From Ophiosphaerella korrae (Eukaryota > Ascomycota > Dothideomycetes > Pleosporales > Phaeosphaeriaceae), in assembly GCA_028456385.1 (NCBI GenBank), contig JALNQF010000754.1, forward strand, positions 1 to 14,902: a stretch of DNA of 14,902 nucleotides, in the 5' to 3' direction. The notes under the pieces are model-generated. The model saw only the letters and a program-made list of their open reading frames with translations, made no database searches and was not told the origin of the DNA. The position numbers were made by a program, and so were the translations under genes. Positions 7,785-14,902 of the stretch are shown here, in pieces (the first letter of the stretch is position 1; every line of letters begins with the position of its first letter).

Positions 7785-8429
7785 ACAATAGGTCTATCCT
7801 TAAGCCTAGGCTTCTATTAGCTAGGTCTAGCTTATAAGTAGTTTACTCTACTTTTTAGTTAAAAACTATCTTACTATAATATTACTTCTCTCTTAGTCTT
7901 ATAAACTTTATCTTTTATTAGAAATCTTTACTATAAACTATATTTCTAAAATACTTTATCTATATTATTTTCTTTTAAGTATTCTTTATTTTATTATACT
8001 AGATTCTACTCTAAAGTATACTAAGTATACTTATATAAAGTATCTCTATATTAGTATAACTTAAGAGTTTCTTAATAAGACTTATAAAATTTTTTATAAA
8101 AAGGTTAATAATAATAAAAAACTTCTTACTATTATTATTACTTATTTACTATATAATAAGAAAAATTAAAATCTACTAAAGAGCGTACTTATTATAAAGC
8201 CTTATACCTAGTATTAGAGTTAGAGTAAAAAGGTAATAAAGTCTTAGTATAAGTTCTTAACTTTTTTACTACTTTTATTATAGTTACCTCTTCTCTTACT
8301 ATCTAGTCTACTTTTCTCTTATTAGATAAATTTATTATAACTAAGAGTACTTTATAGGCTCTATATAGTTAGGCTTATTATTAAACTTTTTACTACTAAT
8401 ATATCTATTATATCTTAGCTATAGCTTTA
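7785..8429 (-). other. Element C region between chromodomain and polypurine tract, possible ORF
   Basis: No known domain. The pol frame meets dense stops at about 8240-8340, then from 8200 to 7780 shows a lower-stop stretch (SNNNSKKFFIIINLFIKNF, later YKLDLANRSLGLRIDLL). A second minus frame (first base mod 3 = 1) over the same DNA reads like a charged protein (LIKDKVYKTKREVIL; PRLKDRPIVRKEDSIII) and runs through the polypurine tract into the LTR. I cannot tell which frame, if either, was coding. Confidence 0.4.
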
Positions 8430-8479
8430 TATATCTTATATATCTTAGTATATAGTACTTATTTCTTACTTTCTTAAGC

Positions 8480-8660
8480 TTCTACTAATAATTCTATAGA
8501 TTAGCTTTAGGTTTTTATATATTTTTACTTACTAAGTAGCTTTTCTATTTTACTAGCTACTCTTAGAGAAACTATATACTTTAAAAGGCGTTACGTCCTA
8601 TTTCTTAATATCTCTATTAGTCTTTAACTTTAAACTTATTATTTTCCTCTTTATAATATT
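8480..8660 (-). pseudogene. Element C chromodomain remnant
   Basis: At 8491-8556 the frame reads LVK.KSYLVSKNI.KPKANL, fitting the chromodomain pattern L-V-K-W-x-G-Y-x-x-S-x-N-(T/S)-W-E-P-x-x-N-L, with both Trp codons turned to TAG or TAA. NNKFKVKD upstream would be its first strand. Chromodomains at the end of fungal Gypsy integrases bind histone marks and steer insertion into heterochromatin. Just before it, VYSKFYISLLELAKLK is the end of integrase (H-P-x-F-H-x-S-L-L-E in relatives). Confidence 0.75.
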
Positions 8661-9039
8661 AGAATTATTACTATACTAGTATTTTTAGCTTAGCTAGTTC
8701 TAGTAGGCTTATATAGAACTTAGAGTATACCTTAGTATCTTTAGGTACTTTTAGTATTTTTATAACTAGCTTATTATCTTCTTTAACTAAAAATAGACTA
8801 ACCTTAATATAGTCTAGCTCTTTACTAGGTTACTTTATCTATATATTCTTTATATAAAGATACGCTTTATCTTTTTCTTTTAGCTAAGGTACTATTTTTT
8901 ATTTTCTATTAATATATAAAATACTTTATTTTTAAGCTTCTTTTAGGTTCTATTTTATTTTATTATAGAGTTCTTATATATCTTTAACTCTAATTAACAC
9001 TACTTCTATTTTAGGTCTTAGTAATATTCTCTTAAATAA

Positions 9040-9780
9040 ATTAGGGTACATTCTATAGTTTATAAAACATAGTATTTTACTTATTACTTTTAAGTACTTG
9101 TTATTATAAGCTAATTATACTATAAGTAATAGTAATACTTAATTATTCTACTTCTAATTACTATAAATCCTTAGATATATCTTTAACATTTTATTAGTCT
9201 ATTCTATTTATTTATTTATCTATAGATAATAGGCTATTAATAGCTTCTTTTTTATCTCTATTACTATAAGTAGCGTTATCTAGTAATTAGATATAAAAAG
9301 CTTATCTTTATTACTAATAATACTCTTTAGTATCTTATATCTCTATATTAGTACGTCTAGTAGTACGTGTCCTAGCTAGTCTACTATATAATTACTTTAG
9401 AATTTTTCTATCTTAGCGTATTTTATAAATTAGTCTATAATTACTTTTATTATATTATATCTTATTTTTATTACTAGGTCTTTTAATATTACTAGTTCTA
9501 TAATAAAGTGTATTATAATATCTATTTATAGTTTTTCTAGTATCTTAATTACTTATATTTCTCTATAAAGTATATATATTTTATACTTATTCTTCTAGTA
9601 ATTTATATATTTCTTAATAAACTACGTTACTTTCTCTTTTACTTTACTAAATATATAGTTTCTCTAGATTAGTTCTATAGTTTATATAATTCCTAAGTAC
9701 TTATATACTAGGTTATTATAGTATTATTATATAATTACTTCTTGTAATTCTTCTAGAACTTTATTTATAATCTTAACTAA
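9040..9780 (-). pseudogene. Element C integrase remnant
   Basis: The N-terminal zinc domain reads YYNNLVYKYLG near 9690-9720 and YINY at 9598-9609, keeping HHCC order, with the two His and two Cys positions all Tyr. The core has IIIHFIIEL near 9500-9530, where Gypsy integrases have M-D-F-I, so the first catalytic Asp position is CAC (His), which is not a RIP change. IISNKDKLF at about 9294-9321 matches I-x-S-D-R-D-x-x-F with the second catalytic Asp changed to Asn (AAT at 9310-9312), a TpG-to-TpA product. Then come AYYL.INK.IE.TNKMLKIYL (the H-P-Q-T-D-G-Q-T-E-R-x-N-x-x-L block, Glu kept) and FINYRMYPNLF. It would have integrated cDNA; two of three catalytic acids are lost. Confidence 0.87.
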
Positions 9781-10567
9781 GTTATTAATTTCTTATTCTT
9801 TTACTAGTTATATATTTAGTACTAGGTATCCTTATCTATTATCTTATAGTATAGCTTCTTCTACTACTTATTTTTTTCTTATAATATTATGTTTTTAGCT
9901 AAGTACGTCTACTTAGCTATTTTCTTTACCTAGTACGTACTAAATCTTAAATTTATACTATCTTAGTAGCTCTAACTATTATATCTACTTATCTTTTAAC
10001 TTTTTACTTATTATAAAGTATATTAGGTTCTTATAATCTATCTTTATAATTACTTCTACTATACTTTTAGTATATACTCTCTAATACTTAAGTATATTAA
10101 CTATTATAAGTAGCTCCTTATTATATATATTATATCTTTCTTCCTATTTTATAAACTTCTCTAAATAGTATATAATTAGATATTACTTCTATTTATACTC
10201 TTATAGCACTATTACTTTATAAGCTAGATTAGATATATTAGTTTTAATAACTAAGGTCTTATTACTATAAATTTATTTTAGAAGTAGTAGTATAATATAA
10301 GCTTACTTAAGTTCTTTATATACTTATTTTTACTCTACTCTTTATTTTTATATTATATCTTTTTTTATAAGCTTTATAAGTAGTAGTACTTTTTTAGAAA
10401 ATCTTTCTATAAAGTATTAGTTAAAGTTAATAAATCTTAGGAATAATTATACGTCTTTAACTATCTTAGGTTCTTTCTATTCTTTTACTACTTTAATCTT
10501 TTTTTAGCTTATCTTAACTTTATTAATACTTATTATATATCCTAGAAACTTTATATAATAAGCTTCT

Positions 10568-10994
10568 TGTTATTAACTATAGGTACCTATCTTAAAAGTT
10601 AGTAGATTAAGAGGTAATAGTAAAAGTTTATATTAGGATCTATAATAACTATAAATAATAGAAGATATTTTATAACTATCTTATATTAGCGTTTTATAGT
10701 TAAAGGATTAAATTACTAATAGTATCTTAATAATATATATTACTACTAACTATATACCTAGGCTTCTTAGCTAGCTTTATACTTTATATTTACTAAGATT
10801 ATAAATTATAAATTTATTACGTACTTAGCTTTATACTTTATATTTACTAAAATTACAAATTATAAATTTATTACGTGTCTCTATTATAGTTAGCCTCTTA
10901 GTCTAACTTATTTCTCTATAAGTTATATACGTTATTATTATCTATAGTAAAGCTAATTAGTTTAAATTAGTTTCTTCTTATTATAGCTATAATA
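10568..10994 (-). repeat. 3' LTR of element B (same family as A's LTR)
   Basis: The reverse complement aligns with 3034-3407. On the minus strand it begins TATTATAGCTATAATAAG (TGTTATAG before RIP) at 10994 and ends TTAATAACA at 10568, with the CA intact, so TGTTAT...ATAACA is the terminal inverted repeat. It is 427 bases long against 374 in A; the difference is a second copy of a 54-bp unit. A purine tract lies on its upstream side, and element C's RT on its downstream side. The five bases at 10563-10567 (minus strand agaag) are a candidate target-site copy. Confidence 0.85.
10773..10875. repeat. 54-bp tandem duplication inside element B's LTR
   Basis: The phrase agctttatactttatattt starts at 10773 and again at 10827, exactly 54 bases apart, and both copies continue through a taaattataaatttattacgt stretch. 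The two copies differ at only a few positions, one of which leaves a CA in the second copy (attacaaat). Element A's LTR has one unit only. Confidence 0.88.
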
Positions 10995-10997
10995 CTA

Positions 10998-11008
10998 TTC
11001 TCCTCTTT
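10998..11008 (-). promoter_or_regulatory. Polypurine tract of element B
   Basis: On the minus strand AAAGAGGAGAA ends three bases before the LTR start at 10994. The tract and the tag-tattat junction resemble those of element C (7770-7784), which supports both LTR boundaries. Confidence 0.75.
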
Positions 11009-11647
11009 AGGTAAGTTCTTATTCTTCTATCCTAAGCCTAAAGTTATTAGTCTAGTTTCTTTATTTATTTCTAATTCGTTATTATTCTTTATATCTTTAT
11101 ATTCTAATTATAATAAACTCTTTCTTATTACTTATATTACTTATAATAAAGTTAAAATATTTCTTTATACCTATTATACTTAATTAAAGCTTACTTGTCT
11201 TATATCTTTAAAAGATAGTAAATACTATAATAAGTATATCTTAGCTAATATTTAATATAAGTATACAATATTAGGTATCTCTATTATAGAGTATAAGTAT
11301 TTAATTATTATATAATCTCTTCTTACTAAGTTATATAGGGCGAGCTATTAACTAAGCTTAAGAGATACTATTATTATAGCTTATAGAAGCTAAAGCTAAG
11401 TATAAGCTAACTTTACGTAAGCTAGTAGATCTTTATTCTTATATTAAGCGTCTTTATTAAATAAAAGCTTATAATAACGCTAAATTATCTAAATAGTCTT
11501 GTACCTTAGAGGCTAAGATAGACTTTAAAGATATAGTTTAGGCTACTCTAGCTCCTATTATATTAGACGTTCTTATTACCTCTCTATTTAGTGCTAGTAG
11601 TACTAGTTTTCTTAGTTTACTACAAGGTAGTCTAGAAAGTTTTAACT
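11009..11647 (-). other. Element B region between pol and polypurine tract, possible ORF
   Basis: About 640 bases with no recognised domain. On the minus strand a frame different from pol (first base mod 3 = 2) stays nearly free of stops from about 11660 to 11340. It reads EVIRTSNIIGARVA.TISLK, then SILASKVQDYLDNLALL.AF, then RSTSLRKVSLYLALASISYN. Its stops sit in spots that could have been Gln or Trp. Below 11340 the pol-phase frame becomes the more open one and ends LPKEEN at the polypurine tract. No homology recognised. Confidence 0.4.
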
Positions 11648-11650
11648 TTA

Positions 11651-11800
11651 GTAGTCCTTTAGTTTTTTAAAGTAATTAAGATTATCTTTTAGTTCTTATA
11701 TCTTCTCTTATAGTTATCTTTTTTTATCTATACTTATCTATTCTACTAAGTAGTAGTTTTTTCTATTATAGAACTAGTATTATAAGATTTCTTTAACTTC
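11651..11800 (-). pseudogene. Element B chromodomain remnant
   Basis: EVKEIL.Y.FYNRKNYYLVE.ISIDKKR.L.EKI.ELKDNLNYFKKL fits the fold's order: E-V-E-x-I-L, a short loop, Y-L-V-K-W-x-G-Y, E-x-x-x-W-E-P, and a C-terminal helix ending before the TAA at 11648. Its presence classifies families A and B as chromoviruses. The aromatic cage residues that would bind methylated histone H3 are partly lost, as Trp codons became stops. Confidence 0.75.
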
Positions 11801-11899
11801 TTATTTTTTTTATTCTCTATACGTATCTACTTTATATACTAGTAGTTTTACGTTTTATAGTACTTACTCTAGTAAAGTTATATAAAATATTAGGTATAT

Positions 11900-12960
11900 C
11901 TTTATCTTATTTAGTAGCTTTAATTTAAATATAACTAATATAATTTCTTTTTTAATTTGATATAGTCTTATTTTAATATAGTTTAGTTTTAAACTTAGTT
12001 ATTTACTTTTAATATTTTTCTATACTAACTATACTTTTTCTCTCTTTCTAAATTAAAGTCTTTTTTTATATTTTTTATTATAGTACTTTACTATATAATT
12101 ATATAGGAACTCTATATCTTATTTTAGTTAGTTATATATATTTTTAAGTCTATTAGCGAAGTTTTCTCTTCTAAGAGACTAAGATATCTAATTTCTTAGT
12201 ATCTAATATATATTAGGTTTAAATCTATAGTTTATAAAAAAAGGTAATACTCTTATTACTATATTCTTTGCGCTATTATATACTAACTATACTATAGGTA
12301 GTAACTATACCTAGTTATTCTAGTTGTAGTTAAGATAGTATCTTAAATATTATTCTACTATCTAATTTATTTATTCTAACTATCTATTTATTTATAGATA
12401 ATATACTATAGATATTATATACTATATTCCTAATTACGCTATTATTATTCTCTATAGTTTTAATATAAATTATATATCTCTATCTATAATAATTTTGTCT
12501 AGTAGTCTATATTAACTAATTATAGTTTCTAAGACTTAGTATATAGTAACTTCTATCTTACTTTTCTTTTTATATAGTCTAAAGTATAAGTACTTTATAA
12601 GTTTATTTACTATTATTAAGATTCTATTATATTTAACTCCTAATATTAAGTTCTTAGACTTAGGTAGTTTTATAATAAAGTCTATTATAATAACTTCTTA
12701 TAGTTATTTTAGTAGTTCTACTAGTTATAATATTCTATATAGTACGTATCTATTATATTTATTTTTATAGTATTCTATATAGTCTTATAGTACTTCTATT
12801 ACTAATTATCTTATATTTAGAATATAGTAAACTTATAGTAGTCTATCTAATATTTTATTAATACTTTAGTAACTATATACTAGTAATTTATAAAATTATT
12901 ATATAAATTCTCTTTAAATTTTCTTTAGAATATATATTCTTATATAAGCTTATATAAATC
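11900..12960 (-). pseudogene. Element B integrase remnant
   Basis: The zinc domain is represented by REFI..FYKLLVYSY.SINKI and DYIEYYKNKY (12747-12790), with Tyr where Cys and His belong. The core keeps all three catalytic acids: IIIDFIIKLPKSKN (Asp at 12680-12682), IIDRDI.FILKL (Asp at 12482-12484) and R.LE.IN.IVE.YLRYYLNY (Glu at 12374-12376). LLPIV.LVYNSAKNIVIRVLPFFINYRFKPNIY follows, the usual A-Y-N-x-x-x-x-x-x-x-x-x-P-F block. The C-terminal part, KV.LV.KNIKSK.LSLKLNYIKIRLYQI then KIYLIFYITLLE at about 11880-12060, is the GPY/F-type end of the protein that contacts DNA. Confidence 0.9.
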
Positions 12961-13139
12961 CTTTTTAGATTTCTAGTTTTTCTATCTTTTTAAATACTTC
13001 TTTTGTTATTTTCTAAATCTATTTATCTAGCTTACTACTTTTTCTATTAAGCGTTACAGCTATTTTAAGTATATTTAGGACTAAATATCCTTTTTTATTC
13101 TTAACTAGAACTATACTAGTAGTGCTTACTTCTTTTTAT

Positions 13140-13580
13140 AGGTCTAGTCTTCTACTAAGAGCGTCTATAAATTAGTTATCTTTCTCTTTTATATATATAA
13201 TTTCTATATTAAATATTAATAGGAACTCTTACTATATTATATAGTATTATAATAACTCCTTATTTATTATAAATCCTATAAGATTTTTATAGTCTATATA
13301 TACTTTTATCTAATACTTTACTTTTTATAGGTATACTCTCTATTATTTAAATACTTTATAGATTACTAGTATTTCTTTATTATAGATTAAGTAGTTAAGT
13401 TCTACTATTTTTATTTTCTTAGAGAAGTATTTAACTAAGTATTCTTTTTTAGTCTCTAGGTTCTCTTATATTAGTGCTATTCTATAGACTAAATTAGATA
13501 TATCTATTTTTACTATTACTAGTAGGTCTAGGTTATATATTCTAATAACTAGGTTTTCTATAAATTTCTTTTTAATTTTA
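13140..13580 (-). pseudogene. Element B RNase H remnant
   Basis: The frame reads VIVKIDISNLVYRIALI, then EYLVKYFSKKIKIVELNYLI, then NKEILVIYKVFK and VYIDYKNLIGFIINKELL.YY, so the catalytic Asp and Glu positions are kept. It continues past the point where A is cut (about 13237) into FLLIFNIEIIYIKEKDN.FI and DALSRR at 13142-13167, the conserved A-D-x-L-S-R linker to integrase. It shows what A has lost. Confidence 0.88.
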
Positions 13581-13699
13581 TTAAATACTTTTTTATATTC
13601 TTTTATCTATTTAAATAGCGTATCTTTCTTTATAAGTCTTATTATTAGTTTTATATCTTTAGACTATCTTACTATTAACTTTCTATAAAAGTTAGCTAG

Positions 13700-14360
13700 C
13701 CTATAAAACTATTATACTTCCTTTAGGTTTTTTAGTATTAGTTATTTGTTAATTAACCTAATCTTTTCTAGGTTAATTGTAATTTTTCCTAGTTTAATAA
13801 TAAATCTAAGGAAATCTATTTCCTTTGTATAGAATTTGCATTTTCTTATCTTAAGAAATAGTTTATTTTCTACTAGTTTTTCTAGTACTTTGTATACGTA
13901 TTACACGTATTCTTCTTCTATTTCTAAGAATATAAAGATATTGTCTAAATATATAAATATATATACGTCTAAGTACTCTCTTAGTACTATATTAATTCTT
14001 TCTTAGAATACTACTAGTATATTTATTAAGCTAAATAGTATAACTAAGTATTTATATAGTCTATACTATATTCTAAATACTATTTTTTATTTATTACCTT
14101 TTTTAATCCTAATCTAGTAGTAGGCGTTCTAGATATCTAGTTTTATAAAGATTCTTACTTTTTATAGTCTATTTTATATTTTATCTATTTATAGTAGTAG
14201 GTATTAGTTTTTATTTATAATTATATTAGTTTTCTTAAAATCTACGTAGAGTCTTTTATTACTAGTTCTCTTTTTATCTATAAATATAAGTTTATATACT
14301 ACTAAAGATTTAGATTCTTTTATCTATCTTATTTTTATTATATTTTAGATAAATACTTAT
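13700..14360 (-). pseudogene. Element B reverse transcriptase remnant
   Basis: Reading down: YVDFKKTNIIINKN near 14210-14250; KLDI with the first catalytic Asp intact at 14135-14137; and YLDNIFIFLE with the tetrad at 13940-13951, again Y-L-D-N as in element A. Here the codons are GAC-AAT, leaving a CpA unmutated. Then come YVYKVLEKLVENKLFLKIRK, followed by CKFYTKEIDFLRFIIKLGK. A Cys survives in KCKF, where element A has Tyr, so B has lost slightly fewer codons here. Confidence 0.9.
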
Positions 14361-14902
14361 TTAATTTTAGATTTTTCTTTTATTTTTCTATAGACTAGGC
14401 TCTATCTTATATTTTTACCTTTTTCTAATTCTACTACTAAGTCTTATAGTTAATATTCTAGAAGGTAATCTTTTAGCTCTATTAGCTATTCTTCCTATTT
14501 CTTATATTCTTTTAGGAATTTTCCTTTACAAGTACTTATATTAGCTTTTAATATATCTATTTTATAGTAATTAATTTTTCCTATTCTCTAATTAATATAT
14601 AGGTTAGTTATCTATAACTATAGTATTCCTAGTATTATATCTTACTTATTATTAATTATTATTATATCTATAACTATATTTTTAATTATTATCTCTTTTA
14701 GTTTAAGTATAAAGAGAACTATTTTAAACCTAATAGGTTCTTAGAATAGTTTTCCTTTAATTATACTTAACTATCTAAAGTATTTATTTATTATATACTT
14801 TATTTCTTATATTTCTACAAATTTTTTTAATATAAAGTTTCTTGTAGCTCTACTATTAATTATTAATTATACTCTTTTTCTTTAGTATATACTTATTTTT
14901 AT

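Larger units (their letters stand above)
7327..10567 (-). mobile_element. Element C: 3' part of a second Ty3/Gypsy (chromodomain) family
   Basis: Reading down from 10567 the order is end of RT, RNase H, integrase, chromodomain, polypurine tract, LTR. The protein differs clearly from A and B, so it is a separate family. It begins abruptly at 10567 with EAYYIKFLGYIIS, part of the RT, immediately beside the LTR of element B, which shows that B inserted into it. The protease, Gag and other LTR of C should lie right of B. Its left edge splits element A. Confidence 0.85.
8430..10567 (-). pseudogene. Element C Pol remnant: RT end, RNase H, integrase, chromodomain
   Basis: One minus-strand frame (first base divisible by 3) runs from 10567 to at least 8430 without a shift, checked at 10548, 9699, 9609, 9315 and 8556. 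It opens with KFLGYIIS and IKVVKE.KEPKIVKDV., the classic RT end with its W-x-x-P-x-x-x-K-x-x-(Q/R)-x-F-L-G. RNase H follows (SNLAYKVIVL; then RYNIYNKELLIIVNILKY.R at about 10080-10140; IDYKNLIYFI). The family's A-D-x-L-S-R linker reads VDVLS near 9900. Integrase and chromodomain come after. The C-terminal stop is unclear because stops are frequent and one low-stop frame continues towards the LTR. Confidence 0.87.
10568..14902 (-). mobile_element. Element B: Ty3/Gypsy chromovirus, family 1, running off the right edge
   Basis: Protease active-site region at 14834-14857, then RT, RNase H, integrase, chromodomain, polypurine tract and 3' LTR read down the minus strand. The protein and LTR match element A, often with identical 20-base stretches (for example around the RT end), in opposite orientation. 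Gag and the 5' LTR lie beyond base 14902. B sits inside element C. Confidence 0.9.
11648..14902 (-). pseudogene. Element B Pol remnant: protease to chromodomain
   Basis: A single minus frame (first base where coordinate mod 3 is 1) holds at 14857, 14137, 13951, 12682, 12484, 12376 and 11800, so about 3.2 kb carries no net frameshift. Protease: INSRATRNFILKKFVEI, then IIINNK.DIILGIL near 14610-14690. It reads through RT, RNase H, integrase and a C-terminal chromodomain. Stops are TAA or TAG. A TAA at 11648-11650 is the first plausible end after the chromodomain, though it might be a mutated Gln codon. The frame is open at the right edge. Confidence 0.88.

Noticed and set aside
10801..10875. 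Repeats in the LTR as a CRISPR array or satellite
   Set aside because: Only two units, 54 bases apart without spacers, in an LTR of a eukaryotic retrotransposon.
1..14902. Mitochondrial or other organellar DNA, suggested by the AT content
   Set aside because: Recognisable LTR retrotransposon proteins, nested insertions and CpA-specific depletion point to nuclear DNA under RIP; no mitochondrial gene is seen.
1..14902. Frequent ctag, agct and tatata palindromes as binding sites
   Set aside because: Expected by-products of TpA excess and survival of CpT/ApG steps after RIP; no spacing or position pattern seen.

Overview
The window is an AT-rich, gene-free block of transposon remains, almost certainly from the nuclear genome of a filamentous ascomycete (Pezizomycotina) with very strong repeat-induced point mutation (RIP). 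CpA and its complement TpG are nearly extinct: bases 1-867 contain none at all. TpA is in large excess, while CpG survives (for example at 14-17). That is the signature of C-to-T change at CpA on both strands. ATG and TGA are nearly absent, and in-frame stops are almost all TAA or TAG, as expected when Gln (CAR) and Trp (TGG) codons mutate. I see no intact gene, tRNA, rRNA or CRISPR array.

Four LTR retrotransposon copies can be read through the mutations because each keeps one reading frame. D (1 to about 2720, minus strand) is a Ty1/Copia element: Gag, protease and integrase, running off the left edge before the reverse transcriptase. A (3034-7326, plus strand) is a Ty3/Gypsy element: 5' LTR (3034-3407), then Gag with two zinc knuckles, protease, reverse transcriptase and most of RNase H. 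C (7327-10567, minus strand) is a second Gypsy family: 3' LTR (7327-7769), polypurine tract, chromodomain, integrase, RNase H and the end of the reverse transcriptase. B (10568-14902, minus strand) is the same family as A: 3' LTR (10568-10994), polypurine tract, chromodomain, integrase, RNase H, reverse transcriptase and the protease active-site region at the right edge.

The layout is a nested stack. C's LTR cuts A inside RNase H, and B's LTR cuts C inside the reverse transcriptase. The missing halves of A and C should therefore lie to the right, beyond B. Insertion order is A, then C, then B; D's order relative to A is not resolved.

RIP has a predictable effect on the proteins. Cys (TGY) and His (CAY) both become Tyr (TAY), so the zinc-binding sites I could align (Gag knuckles of A, integrase HHCC of C) have been converted to tyrosine, and B's HHCC appears to follow. 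Many catalytic Asp and Glu codons survive. None of these elements could be mobile on its own. I did not find a new biological system. The most notable points are the completeness of RIP, the readable fossil proteins, the nested stack, a 54-bp duplication in one LTR, and coding-like frames between pol and the 3' LTR in both Gypsy families.
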